Below are positions 45,128 through 57,820 of a DNA stretch of 64,000 nucleotides, in pieces (within the stretch, counting starts at the first letter, position 1; each line of letters opens with the position of its first letter). The stretch is from Pseudopyrenochaeta lycopersici. Its lineage: Eukaryota > Ascomycota > Dothideomycetes > Pleosporales > Pseudopyrenochaetaceae. The notes under the pieces are model-generated. The model had not been told where the DNA came from and did not search any database. It saw only the letters and a list, made by a program, of their open reading frames with translations. The stretch spans positions 372,001 to 436,000 of the forward strand of contig NHZP01000039.1 of NCBI GenBank assembly GCA_003313425.1, read 5' to 3'. The translations under genes and the position numbers were made by a program.

Positions 45128-47252
45128 ATTTTGTTTTTGGACGAGTTTTGTCAATGTTGGCAGATTAGCATTCGATCAGCCAGCACATATTTAACAACGC
45201 AAACATGAGTCTCTCCTGTGGTGGGGCTCTTGTTCCCCTCGCGGTACAGTCTCTCTCCCCAAGGCCGGCCCATCAGCCCTTTCGCACTAATGCGGTGCGG
45301 GGAAGAGCACCAGGGTGCCCCACATCAAAGTCAACAATAGACAGTCTCGACACGAGACCGCAATTCGTCCGACTCAACGTGAATGTATTATTAATCGTAG
45401 TGAAAGCAATGAGATTCTTCAACAAGCTGTGTTGGTGTCTTCGTAGATAATGTGCGGCATGATGTCGAGTGCAGGGCGTGTCTTTGGGCGAATTCACAAT
45501 TTCCTTGGACCCTTGAACACTAGTATGACATTAAGTCTCTTTTCCCCTCTCTTGCCATCGAATAAAGCATGCTGAATGGTTGGGGCAACCAAGGGAAATG
45601 GGGAACTTCTGTTCTACGAAAGCGGATAAGTCAAAATATTGCCGATAATCAACACAACCCAGCAGAGTTGTGCCATTCTTGGCACCTCGCCTGGCATGAC
45701 GTCATCTCATAAAAGTTACTCACGGACGGACGCCACGCCGTTTCGCATGCGTCCAACATTCCTGCAAACATGTGACGGCGACACCGAAACGAGCGTCAGC
45801 TTGCGTTGCAACTGTTGGGATGCGCAAGGACTGCTAGAGGCACATGGCGAAACAAGCTTTTCCAGCGTCCAAGGGTTTTCAGCCTCTTGCCGCCACCATC
45901 TCAACCTCAACTAAGCTGCAACACCCCTATGCAACAAATACAGCTATCGCTCTGCTGGCATTGAGGTTTTTTCACTTGATCTCGCCGCTGCCTGCTGTGA
46001 GTCAGGATTTTGCAACAGCAATGCGTTACGGAGGGTTCTCGACCACAGAAAAGCTGCTTCACGTGCTAGCAGAGCAAATTGCCCACAATGCTGCTTGGTT
46101 ATCGACGATTGGAGGATGCGCTCCGCCAGGCTTGGGTGACCCAATTATACCCACTGTCTCCTTATCTCGAATTCTTCAACCAGAATAACCCCATGTGTTT
46201 TGGGCATGACACACCCACTTTTATCGCTCGTCGACTGCCATGCATAAATAGTCGGTTGCAAATCCTCACCACTCTGGGTACGAGGTCTCCATATTGTGTC
46301 GTCAGTCAAGAGCCTCGCCAAAACTTGGGCTCTTGAAGCAAAGGTTGTCATTTTAATGCTGTCGCAATTTCTCGCTGAAATTCGGCCTTTAGGCAGCTCT
46401 TGAAAATTCTTCGCTCTCGGTGAACACGCGGCGTTCTTATCTTCAACATATTCGGGACAGCTACGGTACAGCAGAAGGCGTATCGGCCTTCACGGATCCT
46501 TAAAATAATTTCGGCGCCAGTGCAGCCCCTCCCGCCGCAGCTTCCGGGAACTGGATTCTGACTTGCCTCTTTAGTGCTTGTTCTTATTTTCGCGTTCCCG
46601 AAATTCCATGTTCCTTGCAATACCAAGCTCCACATACTCTTTGTTTGAGCTGACGAACCCCATACCGAAGCTTCTGGCCACTTGACTACGAAGTCGAAAA
46701 TTGGGGCTCTTGGTGCCATTGCAGACTTTGAGACCGTCTATGACTTATCTGCTCGCCATTTAGCAGCGCGCACAGCACATGCGCGCTAATGCGCTCTTAT
46801 CTTGGAAGATTCCAAGCGCCTCCTGTTCCACCGTCGTAATCGCCTCCTTTCGCAGATTTCTATCACTTCAACATCCAGTCATTACAGTACAACCAACAAC
46901 ACTTATTTTGTCAGTAACGTGTGCATATCTTCACTACTATTCTATTGATCACGCCCAAAAGACCCATAGATACCCGAACGTCGTTCGCTGATTGCCCATT
47001 GCGCCCACCCTACGCTTCAGAGATCTGCCGCTAGGTGCAGGAACTGGTCGCATATATCAAAACTAGAGACTGCCAGACCGCATTCGGCACACACGATAGC
47101 CACCACGTGTGACAGTTTCGACCCCTTCGAGTCAGGGAAACCGACGCTCTAGAAGTCTTGATTGTCAACCTAAGGCCCTTTCCCTAGTTGCCCAGAGGCA
47201 AGCTCCACAGTCTAAAACTTGTAGTGGTTGCCTTGGCATTAGAGTGCCATTT
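45128..47252. other. Long divergent intergenic region
   Basis: About 2.1 kb between divergent FAD-monooxygenase and ThrE-family genes. It includes a GCGCGC/ATGCGCGC-rich patch near 46765-46790 and a pyrimidine-rich leader before 47253. The ThrE frame stays open back to a GTG at 47109, without an ATG. A minus frame of 123 codons at 46348-46719 shows no motif. Confidence 0.45.
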
Positions 47253-50143
47253 ATGGACCCCTCGCAGGATCCTGGGCCATCGTCCCAGCCCCAATTCGAT
47301 CCAGGCGACAACATGTCTTCCACTCCAGGACGGAAGCGTGTTGGCTTCACAGCAGAAGCACCCCCCAGCCGTCCGTTTTCAACACATACGCCAGATGAGG
47401 ATACAGGATCAGCTGGCCACAATACGCCGCTCCAAAGATCAGACGTTTCACATGACGATCTTCAAAAGATGCGAGAGTCGTTACGATTAGCGCTAAGCGA
47501 AGAATATCCCCACGACCGGCAGGAGCCCATCGCGCCTCCCAGAGATGTCCAAAGACCCCGACCAGCCATACGAAAGGCTTCACGTACGCCACCGGAGTTC
47601 TATCTCAACGATGAACCTAATCCGTTCGAAGATGATGATGATGACGCCAGGAGATCTTCGCTGGGTGCTGAGCTCAAGGAGAAATCGGGCATTGCGGCCC
47701 AGCGTCGAGCAGCAAAACTATCAAAATCAGTGGGTACCTTCTCTGCTCCAGCTTCGCGTCGTAATTCCCAGGAGGTCCTAGCTTCGCCGCCCATTGAGCT
47801 CCATAGCATGACCCAAACCTACGAATCGATGGGCGACACTACCGACGATGATGATGATCCGCAATTCATGAAGCGTGCATCTATGCTCCTACGTCAACAC
47901 ACCGTGAGAGCTGGTCATGGACAAAAATCGCTTGGTAGTGAGGATTTGTATCATACCGATGCACCGCTCAGATCTGGCCAGGTCACGCCAGACGCTATCG
48001 AAGTTGAGGACGAGCATGTGTCTCGCCCTACCAAATACCGGACGGGGGTGCTGGGCACGCTTCTCAGGGCCTCGAGCACTGCTCAAGCACCTGCGGCTGC
48101 TGCAGGTTGGCAACCCGTCAAGCCTGGTCACGCCCGAACCCTCAGTGCCGGAACGTTCAGCGGAGCATCGACGGCTGCCAACTCACCGAATTCATCCCCG
48201 CCCGCCTCCGGTTATTCAACACCCCGCGGCGGTCGTTCTTGGTTCAATCGCCACCACAATACACATTCAGGGACTTCCATCTCCCAACTGGTAGGATCCT
48301 CCGCGCACAGCCTGGCCACTCCTGCTCAGAGAGAATTGGGAGATGAATTTGGTGAACAATACAAGAAAAGTCGACCTGGTATTGGCAAGCGAACACGATC
48401 GGATGATACGATACTTCCATTTAAGAAAGGGAAACGTCGCGACGAGGAGATCAAGATCAAGATCCATCTAGCAGGCACCCTGGCACGCCAAAACTACCTC
48501 CGCAAACTTTGCAAGGCATTGATGATGTATGGTGCGCCTACTCATCGATTAGAGGAGTACCTCAACATGTCTGCTCGCGTTCTGGAAATCGAAGCACAGT
48601 TTCTATACATGCCAGGCTGTATGATTGTAGCTTTCGATGACTCTTCTGTTCATACCAGCGAGGTGAAGCTCGTACGGACAAGTCAGGGTGTCGACCTTGG
48701 CAAGCTACGCGATGTCCATGAGATTTACAAGGAAGTTGTACATGATCATATCGGTGTCGAGGAAGCGACGCCGCGCCTAGAAGCTATCATCGGTCGCAAA
48801 GACAAGTTCAGACCCTGGCTCAGGGTTGGCTTCTATGGTCTGGCCTCAGCAACTGTCGGACCATTTGCGTTCCAAGCTCGGCTCATTGACTTGCCGTTTT
48901 GCTTCCTCCTTGGTTGTGTCATAGGATGGCTCCAACTAATCGTTGCTCCTGGAAACGATTTGATCAGTAACGTTTTCGAAATCGGCGCCTCAGTAATTAC
49001 AAGCTTTGCAGCGCGCGCGCTTGGCTCGATAAGGGGTAGCGACGGCAAGGAAATATTCTGCTTCAGTGCAATGGCCCAATCGAGTATCGCACTCATTTTA
49101 CCCGGTTTCATGGTCTTGTGTGCTTCCCTTGAGCTACAAAGCAAGCACATCGTTGCAGGATCCGTGCGCATGGTTTATGCCATCATCTATTCCCTCTTCC
49201 TAGGCTTTGGTATCACGATCGGAACAGTGCTCTACGGTATGATGGATAGCAATGCCACGTCACGGACGCAGTGCCATGACCCGATGTCCACAAACTTCTA
49301 TTATCTTTTTGTTCCGACGTTTGCGATTTGCCTCATGGTCGTCAACCAAGCTAAGTACAAGCAGATGCCATCAATGACTGTGATTGCGTTCATTGGCTGG
49401 GTGGTAAACTTTCACAGCTCGAAGTATTTTCAGAGCAATGCGCAGGTCAGCAACACGCTTGGTGCTTTAGCGATAGGTATTGCTGCGAACGTGCATGCCC
49501 GATTCGGGCGACACGTTGAGAATTGGAGTTTGGATATATGGGAGAACAAGCTACGTCCTCATTTAGTGAAAGTGCGTAAGCTCTACCAACGGAAGACTCA
49601 TGGGCCCATTCGCACACACAAAGTAGAGCGTTCCGAATACGACCCTACGCACAACGGGAGCCTGCCTGCTTCAAGGGCGAGCTCAGTTAGCGAGTAAGTC
49701 CACTTTATTCACTATATCGGCGACTGAAGGCTTTCGCAAAGATTTGCAAAGTTACGCGACAGCTCCGAATCTTCATCTTGGCTGCAAAGATCGATTTGCT
49801 AACGAAATCTAGGTTTATCCCTCACACGCGCAAAATCGGGTACGGTCTCGCAGCAGCAGCTATGCTACCAGCGATCTTTGTACAAGTTCCGTCAGGTCTT
49901 AGCGTCCAAGGATCTCTAGTTTCTGGCCTCTATTCGGCCGACCAAATCGTACGCAATAGTACGGGCAATGCTACAACAATCAGTTCCGCAGACGTCGGCA
50001 GCAGTAATACCATCAACTCTATCGCTTTAGATGTAGGCTTTTCAGTCGTCCAGATAGCGATTGGTATCACAGTTGGTTTGTTTCTGGCTGCGCTTATCGT
50101 GTATCCACTTGGAAAGAGGAGGAGTGGCCTATTCAGTTTTTAG
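47253..50143 (+). CDS. ThrE/DUF1212-family membrane protein (Prm10-like)
   Basis: Exons 47253-49693 and 49813-50143 (119-bp intron, gtaagt..ctag) give 923 residues. The first ~400 residues are polar and disordered (many Ser/Pro, acidic DDDDD and basic KKGKRR runs). The ThrE domain starts near 400: HLAGTLARQNYLRKLCKALM, MYGAPTHRLEEYLN, FLYMPGCMIVAFDDSSVHTS, then about ten hydrophobic segments including FCFLLGCVIGWLQLIVAP and ALGALAIGIAANVHARFGR-type sequence. Without splicing the protein ends after ASSVSE; the second exon adds GYGLAAAAMLPAIFVQVPSG and a final transmembrane helix, which belong to the same family, so the splice is well supported. Bacterial ThrE exports threonine/serine; the fungal homologue is known as a pheromone-regulated membrane protein. 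Transport substrate unknown. Confidence 0.92.
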
Positions 50144-51092
50144 AGGAGGGCATTTTATTTTAGCATGATAGCGCGAGGCGTATTTGTCTTGAATGGAGGG
50201 TACTTCACAGCATCTTATCTTCATAGCGGAGGATATAAATGCGTTGCCGGCGTTTCGTTTTAGCATTTACTGGTGTTTGAACAGCTACAAAGGAGCTATG
50301 ACCTAATGTATAGATACAATACTAGATAATAATGAGACAGGCTTTGATAGGGCAAAGGCTACTAGCCTTGTACAAGTTTTCTACTCTTCTATGATATTCA
50401 CACCGCGGAGGGAGGTAGAACTCTGAAGATGTTCGTTCCCAACGAAATCAATAAGTCAATAAACAGACGACTTGACCGTTGCTCGATGAGGGTAACTGAG
50501 ATGACTTTTAGCAGTACAAAAATAATTTACAAGGTCCATGAGATTAAACATCTTCATTTTCACTTTAACGAAGGCAAACAGTAACCTATCTCTACGACAT
50601 GCGCCTCTTTGTTCTGTTTATAGAATTTGGAATTCTTGTATGAGGCAGCACGAAGCTCTTCGTATGCAAAATCTAGACTAATTCCAGAACCGCCAAGACA
50701 GTCAGTAAGGTAAAGGGTCCGCAGTGACGTCGAGCAGCCGTGGTAAGCTCGCATACCTTGCGCCGATGAAGAAGATCATGTGTACAAGCTCAGGATAAGG
50801 CAGGACTACCGTGACTCAAAAAGCTAATTTACCTCGCCAACGAATGTAGTGTTCATGTTCAGATCAACTAGGACTCGTGTTGAGGATGTGATGAGTAGGG
50901 TGCGAAAAGGAGAGGCCCAGTGCACAGGGTTGAGTTTCACTAGAGCTTGACGCGCGTTGACAGGTTACAGATGATAAAATCTCAGATTGCTGCTTATGAA
51001 TTGTCATGAACATTATGATTATAGCTCACGGAAAGAGACACATTGATGAATGCGCATGTACGACAATGCTTGTTATATTGTCCGGGGAGAGT
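50144..51092. other. Convergent spacer with a doubtful minus-strand frame
   Basis: About 950 bp. A minus frame of 64 codons (50560-50754, ELRAASYKNSKFYKQNKEAH) and an upstream open stretch ending in a GTAAAT donor near 50835 might be parts of a small spliced gene, but the phases do not fit in any way I could find, so it is not called. Confidence 0.35.
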
Positions 51093-52735
51093 TCAAGCAT
51101 CCTCATCCTCCCATAAAAACGTCCATCCTACATCGTTCTCTTCTACTCTCTTTAAAAGACGGATTTTTACATCCCAATCAGGCTTCGGCATTGCGTTCCA
51201 AAGATCCGCGTTTCTCTTTGTTGGTGCCTTCCACTCTCCTTCACTAGGCACAATGTCGTATTGCAACACAACCATCGCTACCAAACTCAAGATCACATTC
51301 GTCGAGAAATGACGACCAGGGCACATGGTTGTGCCAGCTCCAAATGGTCGGAAAGCTGATGTGCTCGAAAATTTGTTCTTGAAGCCAGAAGAGATGAATC
51401 GTCGGTAGTCGAATTTGTCCGCGCTGATTCCCCAGATGTCCACATCATGGTGTATGCTTTGGCCTGGGATCATAATGATGCCGTTTTTCTTCAATAAATA
51501 CTTGTTTGCTAGTATTGCGTCGTGTTGCACTTGTTTGATGTTGATAACCGTGCTATGGAAGCGAAACGTTTCGTTCAACACACCTAGAAGCGTGGGGCAT
51601 TTCTTCTTAATTTCGCTAAGATTTAGGACCTTCGTTTTTAGAACGGCCCCAAAACTATCGCACACATCCGTAGCCATGGCATGGAGTTCTTCTCGAATGC
51701 TTCCTAAAGCATTCGAATCTGAAAGCACGTGAAAAAGCAGCCAAAAGGCGGTATTGGCGCCACTGCTAAGCATTGCAAGGGAGGTAGCCAACTCCATTTT
51801 GGCGGCTTCCTTCGAATCGAGTCCATGGCTTTTATTGATCTCGTACATCTCTGGAATCATCGGAAATGCTCGCAGGTGACCACCTTTTTCGAAGTACCTC
51901 CTGAATGCATCAATAATGCGGTCTCGGGCATTAAGGGCTTTGCGAGCTGTCAAGCATGGGAACGGGCTGTAAAGCAAATGACTTATTCCAGGTACGAAAT
52001 CCCTATCACAACTATCAGCTACATCGATTTCATTCTCCTAAATAAGGCAATATAGGACTCGCAACTTACCTCCAGCTTGCTTCAATCAAAGGGTCGTTAT
52101 ATGGATTCTCAGGTCCATATATTGCTCCAGTCAAAGCCAACGTGAGGTCATGGCGGACGAGTTCCATCAGCCATTGGTGACGATTGTTCTCTAAGCTGTT
52201 CGTTAAACTCGCACTCAGAAGTTCTGTGGCTGCTTTAATCGCAACACTTAGGGAACGACCAGAGAGTAGATGCTTGTGTACGCTTGTAGTGAATCCGTTT
52301 CCTTGTGATCTGAACGCTTTCCGAAGTCTTTCTTGTGAGTCCTTGTTCAATCCACTGAACAACATCCCAAATTCTAACAAATTGGGTATGAAGGTTGAAG
52401 CATTAGCTTTGCTCTGAATGGCCTGTATGAGTTGTGGCGCATGTACGACATAAAGGCGCTGGAATGGCATACGAAGCGTATGGATCGACACTTGGTGCTT
52501 GCTCCTGACCGGTGAGTAGGCGTTGCTTTTCAAATGATAAACGATATCGATCATACCTTAGATTCGCCAAATAATTTGCCCTGTGGCGCAAGATACCGAT
52601 CACGGGATCCAAGAAAGGTATTGTGGTCTGAATCAAGCATGGCTCTTTCCGACTTTGGGTCCCGTGATATAGAAATTGAAGTGCCAGATATACGATTACC
52701 GCCACTGCAAAGCTGATTATGAGGAAATTATCCAT
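51093..52735 (-). CDS. Cytochrome P450, CYP7/CYP8-like
   Basis: Membrane-bound haem monooxygenase. Exons 52735-52557, 52504-52070 and 51966-51093 (introns of 52 and 103 bp) give 495 residues. N-terminal anchor FLIISFAVAVIVYLALQF. The helix-I region reads SSGANTAFWLLFHVL, without the usual acid-Thr pair; an ANTxxxxFW pattern is known from the CYP7/CYP8 branch and its fungal relatives. ExxR is in NETFRFHS, and the haem loop is FRPFGAGTTMCPGRHFS with ligand Cys420. All domains are present. Splices were chosen by phase (LANLR joined to SKHQVS, and EASW to SPFPCL). Likely endoplasmic reticulum; the substrate may be a sterol or other secondary metabolite, which I cannot tell. No partner biosynthetic genes lie adjacent. 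Confidence 0.93.
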
Positions 52736-55462
52736 CGTAGTTTGTGACTATATTTTGCAGTTGTAAATCTTTCGTTGCACCGTGTCTATGCCACGCGGAA
52801 AGATAGAAGCCTAATATGCGCCATATTTGCTACTACACGTTCTTCGTGCGTGCTGTCAACGAAGTTGTGGTCGGCGAGTATCAAAGCTTGTCTTTACCTA
52901 GAGCATCAGGTCGATGAGATGAGTCTTTCGATCACGCAATTGCCAATACTTGATGGAGACACAAGCTTGTTGTTTGGTCCCAATAGGCACAAGAGCGGCG
53001 TGGAATGTCATCAAAAACCGCTGTCAAAGTCGCCAAATACGGAACCTCACTGTCGGAGAAAAGCAAATAAGCTCTTCAAGTCGTCAAGCTCAAAAGTGTC
53101 AGTGTCATTACTCTTTGTCGTTAATGTTATCGTTGGTAGCACGACTACGTCGGTGGAATTGATTCAAAGAGACGATGAAGTCGAAGAGCTGTACTCTACA
53201 ACGTCAAGCCAAGGGATGTTGACATTGCCGACGCGATTTGAGCAGTGATTGGACGGGGTTCCGCGGACATAGATATGCCTAGTGTGTAACGTGAAGTCTA
53301 AGACTCAAAACAAGACCTGGGCACGGCTACTGGACACAAAGGCATGTGGCTTCCAAGATAGAAGCGAGGTAACGAAGCAATAAGCGAGCACCAAACCCGT
53401 TGGCATGATGGTAGGCATGGCATCCTCGCCTCGAGCCGAGATTCGACTATGAATACCTAAGCTGGTAATCATCAACGCCGTCATTGCAACATGTTGCGCA
53501 AGTCTCGCGAAATGCAGCACGAGGCCATTACAGAAAAGCAATATGGCTCGCAGTACTATCATCAAAGACTGATCCTATACTGCAAAGTGAGGAGTGGCTA
53601 AAAGAACAATGAAAAGATATAGTTAGGGGCAACGCTCGAGGCCCTAGCAGTGCAAGGACCCCAAGGCAACTAGGCTACTAGCTTCACTTGTTGACAAGTC
53701 TGTGTTTTCTTGCACCGTTTTCGTGAATGCGATAAACGTCTATAGCCACTATTATGAAACCGCATGCTGACAGACTATAACTTCTTTCTATAGGAACGAT
53801 TTCATCTCTGAAGGCAGGCTGAAATTCGTGCTTCGTGTGTATTGGCTATCCCCAGCCGAGCGCTGGCTGTCCAATTTTCGTGGCGTGATTTTGTGTTCGC
53901 CCGTTTGCCGATGGCTCAGAATAGAGTATGCTCGATGAAAGCTTATCCTTGATGAATGAAATCCAATGAACGATAGCGATCCCGCTTTGAGCCTACACCG
54001 GTACAGGCATCGTTGATCAGCTACTTTTGACCTGCTTGGATCGAGCTTCACCGCCCAGAAATGTAGGCCACCTTAAAGTGGCCGTCGAAACACCCGGCCG
54101 TGACGCAGGAAGTGCTAGTGAATTCGTAAGTCGAAGCAAAGTCAATAATGAAGTCGACTTCACTTGTTGAGTCGTCACTCCAGTAGCGCACAGTTGTAGG
54201 CAAGGAGAATATTCCCAATTCATCCGGCGTTTTTCTGTGTCAACGTACAGTTCGCGAGGCGTCCTGCTCAAGCGGAAATACTGACCCTAAAAGAAATAGT
54301 CTCACTCAGAGTGAAACGCTCCACGACTGCGCCGTATCCATAGTCACCGCTCTATCCACGTGAAGCCGAGGAGTTGGTAACTTAAAAATGCATGGAGATA
54401 TTGGCGACTCTGTACTTCCCCGTCTGAGGTTCTTCCCCTTGCCTATTCCGAAGATTGTTGCAGCAGGCGTAGCGAAGTCGTACATAACGTCGCACGTAAA
54501 GTTGTACAAAGCCAGGCCAGCCTTCTCGGACCCCGCAACAATTCTGCGTGCCGGATGATCGGCGCCCTGTTGTTTGGAAATCGGACGATCGATGGCAGGG
54601 ATGCTTTTGTTGGGTTTGTGGCATTATTAATACTTTAAATCACACTTCATGGGCGAATTCGTTACAATGCGTACAAGAACTATAGATTTCTGCTCCTCTA
54701 CATGTCTTGCAATTTTCTATAGTATCATCATTGGCCTGATATCGGGCAACACTCATATTACTGGCACGTGATGCATTGTGCTTCTGCATCACCAGGTTAA
54801 GATCATCCGACAGTGGCACTCTTTATCACTACTGTGCCTCTACTGGATTCGGTATAAAGTGGAAAGGTGATGTCAGGACACATTCAGTGCACGCACAAAG
54901 AAGTCGCACAATTTAACTACCGTGTCCAGCTATGCATATGTTTCTGCCCAGAACTTACAATTAGCGGCAAGACAAAGAGAAACGCGCAAGGCGAAGCATA
55001 CATTGCATCACTTGCCACTCAAAATCTATGGTAATCTGACGCATCTCCTCAGAGATTAGCATCTGTGCATCGATATTATGTCTCTGTCGGTCGTCACCTC
55101 ACACACTCTGTTCGATGGCGTTGGCGTGTTCGCCGCATGTGAAACATCGATACACGATGGCTATGGCCTTTCTACTAAAACCGATTGTGCACGATCGGGG
55201 CAAACGCTAGTTGCACGAGATACTCTTCAGGTTCGGCGTTACATCATCAAAAAGACTGTAAGTGGGAGAATGACGGTATAGAATCTGGCTGGCAGTGTGT
55301 CGAGACAGTCTGGCATGTGGTCATCAGTAGCTCAGTTTTAGTGCCCACAATCATCATGTTAGCAAGCTGATGTTTTTTTCTAAGTGTGATAACAACCAGC
55401 GTAATTTGTTGTACCTTCCCTATGTACGGTTGATTTGACCTCAATCATGGAGACCAACTTGA
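52736..55462. other. Long intergenic stretch, nothing recognised
   Basis: About 2.7 kb. A plus frame of 157 codons at 52775-53248 and minus frames near 54306-54624 were examined; none has a domain, a signal peptide or compatible partner exons. An AAGTCGACTT palindrome lies near 54152. Possibly old decayed sequence. Confidence 0.4.
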
Positions 55463-56383
55463 TCAATTTACATGCTCCTCGGCTTTAACCAAACGTTCGA
55501 AGTAAAGGCCTGTAGACAGGCTTCCAGCCTTTTGCCAAAGTGTGAAAACGTGCTTTCTTTCGTTTGATTTTGATATTCTTTCCAAGTGAGGAGGGGGGAG
55601 CATACCTAGTTCCCTCCATTGATCTTCAACACGAGCTTTTTTACAAACTTCAAATACGATTTCTATAAGCTGGAGCTGAACCCTCACTCGTATCAGCTCT
55701 CCTGGTTTTACTCCCTCATCTCCATTGTGAGAACGCGGGTTTTTCATCTTTCCTAACAATTGTGGTCGCTTGGTAGCAGCAGGACTCCACGCGGACTCTA
55801 ATATCGCCACGGTCCTCTGTTAGCTTGTGGATGGCAACACCTGAATCATCGCCTGAAATAGGAATTCTCAGATTCGTGAGAATGTTTCCGCCATGACCTA
55901 CCTTATGTATAAGCGTGTAGATATCCAGATAATTGCTATTAGAAGCTAATACTTGAATGGCTCGATAAATTGGCCGATTAGCACAGGTTTCTGCTTGAAA
56001 GTCGCAGGTAAAAGCGACCCTAGTGGATGAGTCGGTCTGGTAGATTAGAGAACCGGATTTTGAACCTTCTTTTCGAAGATGCTTTGTCATTTGAAGTGAT
56101 GTGGAGCTGGCATGGAGCAGTCCATACGAGATTTCATGGGATATCTACAAAGTCCGGGTTATTCAATGTCAGTTTGGTGAAATTTATTAATCCCAAGCGG
56201 ACAAGCTCTTTTGACGACCATTGAGTTTGAACGTCGTCCAAATAATATGCAAGAATTGCTAAGCCGTCTTTTAATGGACTTGTACAGATACATTGAGATT
56301 GGTGGATGCTGAAGCGGCTGTCTTCAGCAAATTTGAGTCTGACATAGCTAACATAGCTACCATATTCAGACCGATAATTTGGC
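55463..56383 (-). CDS. Unrecognised multi-exon gene, 5' end not resolved
   Basis: Three open segments join with matching phases on the minus strand: 56383-56149, 56081-55811 and 55752-55463 (introns of 67 and 58 bp; the second donor gtggcg is weak). The first segment has no start codon and begins after a good acceptor (cttttctcag), so more exons lie upstream. Visible stretches include SIHQSQCICTSPLKDGLAIL, LTLNNPDFHLRKEGSKSGS, IQVLASNSNYLDIYTLIHKV and VEDQWRELGMLPPPHLERIS. The chain looks soluble, with no signal peptide seen. Further coding-like stretches continue upstream to about 56995 but contain frame changes and at least one in-frame TAA, so the locus may be decaying. I recognise no family. 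Confidence 0.4.
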
Positions 56384-57028
56384 CTGAGAAAAGTTTCAGG
56401 ACTGTGTCACCCACGGAATTGATTGAAACTGAAGATTTATAGTCAACTACTCAGTCTATGCTCAAGTACGCTTTCGCGGCACGCATAAGGCATCACTTGT
56501 CGTGCGTCCTTCTCTTTTCCAATTTCATCCCTATATGAACATTCGCAATGACTGCTGACAAGCTCACGAATAAGAGCAGATGGCGTTTCTGTGGTGATGA
56601 GGCTGAGAAATATGTCTGTGTGATCGCGGTAACGTCTTTAGGGCACCCAGCGATCGAAACTGAAGTGTCCTGGATATGGCGTCAGAATGGCGGCTGACCT
56701 GTCGGAATGATCATGAATGGAGTAGAGATCTCATAGACTCCGTAAGAAGTACGAGTGATGTTCCTGGCAAGTAGAAGCCAACAAGTGCGCTCGCGTGGCA
56801 CTGCTGTACGATCTATACCTGTCCGAGTCTCTGAATCAAGCGTAATGTGGCTGAGCTTTTCCATGTTGAAGCCTGAACTCCTTGCTCATAAGCTTCCGCA
56901 GTAAATGGTGCCGTCGTTTCGTCTGGATTGCGGCGTCCTTTGGTACAGTTGCATACATATTGTATGTGCTCATTCTCCCTAGGCGCCCAGGCCATTGCTT
57001 AACAATTATGTGAATGCATCCTGCACGT
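56384..57028 (-). other. Coding-like minus-strand region, possible 5' part of the locus below
   Basis: Minus frames at 56995-56813 (WAPRENEHIQYVCNCTKGRR), 56864-56682 (DSETRTGIDRTAVPRERTCW) and an unstarted stretch around 56640-56470 (IFLSLITTETPSALIRELVS, CECSYRDEIGKEKDARQVMP) have protein-like composition but do not join in one frame without ignoring a TAA near 56640. These may be exons or decayed exons of the unrecognised gene at 55463-56383. Confidence 0.3.
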
Positions 57029-57820
57029 TCAACCCCCACCGGGCTTTTTCAACAATCCACCCAAAATACTCGGATCCAACAACTTAGCTTCCGGCACCTC
57101 CACTCCACACTTCACCCACATACTACTCCAGAGCGCTCCAACCGCTCGCTCCTCGGGCATAAACACGACTGTGTTTACATACGTTCGCGTCGTGTTATAA
57201 CAATCCGCCATGGTAAATAGCTGCGCTTCGCAGTTATCCCCTTTACTGGCAAAGAACACACCGCATCGAGCCTCGCGCGGAAGATTGATGCATGTCCCGT
57301 TCTTCCACCTGTCGATTGGGGGCGGGAAAGATGTTTTTTGGAGAAGCTCCCCGCGGCAGTGCTTCGGGCCTCCTGATCCAGAATAGGTAAGAGCTAGTAT
57401 AGGTACCTGGGGGCTTTGTGGTGGTTGCGGTGGTTGCGGTGCAGGGGCAATAGGTGGTGAGGAGGTCGCGACGGGTCCGATGACTCCATCAGCACTCCAA
57501 CTTGCAGTTGGTCGTGGGGTTTGCGTGAATCCTATCAACCCTGCTTGTGTTTCCATCGTCGCTACCGGTATTGCCGTTTCTCCTGGGACGAGGCTCGTTC
57601 CATGCCATACATCTCCACGATCGAAACCTGTCCCATTCAAGAGCGCTTTCGCGCCCACTATTTCCCCAGCTTTGCCAAGTCTTGCTGCTTGCGCGACAAC
57701 CAGTTGGATGACCTTCTGTGGTGGTGCGCGGACTTCGATTGCAGTCGCTAATGATATCGCGATGACGAGTAGAAGAGATACAGATGAGACAATGAGAATA
57801 AGGCGCCGTGGTATTGCCAT
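57029..57820 (-). CDS. Membrane-anchored or secreted hypothetical protein, 263 aa
   Basis: ATG 57820 is followed by RRLILIVSSVSLLLVIAISL, a signal anchor or signal peptide; the frame is open upstream to 57931 but the upstream part is polar and would bury the hydrophobic segment. Residues about 40-130 contain VRAPPQKVIQLVVAQAARLG and a Pro/Gln linker (PQPPQPPQSPQ). The C-terminal half has five cysteines in HCRGELL, GTCINLPREARCGVFFASKG, DNCEAQLF and MADCYNTTRTYVNTVVFMPE, plus VGALWSSMWVKCGVEVP, and ends in a Gly-rich LGGLLKKPGGG. This looks like a conserved extracellular domain of filamentous fungi. I know no function for it. Confidence 0.7.
   Translation of the reverse strand: MAIPRRLILIVSSVSLLLVIAISLATAIEVRAPPQKVIQLVVAQAARLGKAGEIVGAKALLNGTGFDRGDVWHGTSLVPGETAIPVATMETQAGLIGFTQTPRPTASWSADGVIGPVATSSPPIAPAPQPPQPPQSPQVPILALTYSGSGGPKHCRGELLQKTSFPPPIDRWKNGTCINLPREARCGVFFASKGDNCEAQLFTMADCYNTTRTYVNTVVFMPEERAVGALWSSMWVKCGVEVPEAKLLDPSILGGLLKKPGGG

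Noticed and set aside
50560..50754. Possible small spliced gene on the minus strand
   Set aside because: The candidate donor near 50835 and acceptors near 50755 do not give compatible phases.
43743..52735. Secondary-metabolite cluster formed by the FAD monooxygenase and P450
   Set aside because: No polyketide synthase, NRPS, terpene cyclase or DMATS is present and the ThrE-family gene lies between them.
52775..53248. 157-codon plus-strand frame upstream of the P450
   Set aside because: No domain or signal peptide; it begins in the P450 5' leader region and looks like chance.
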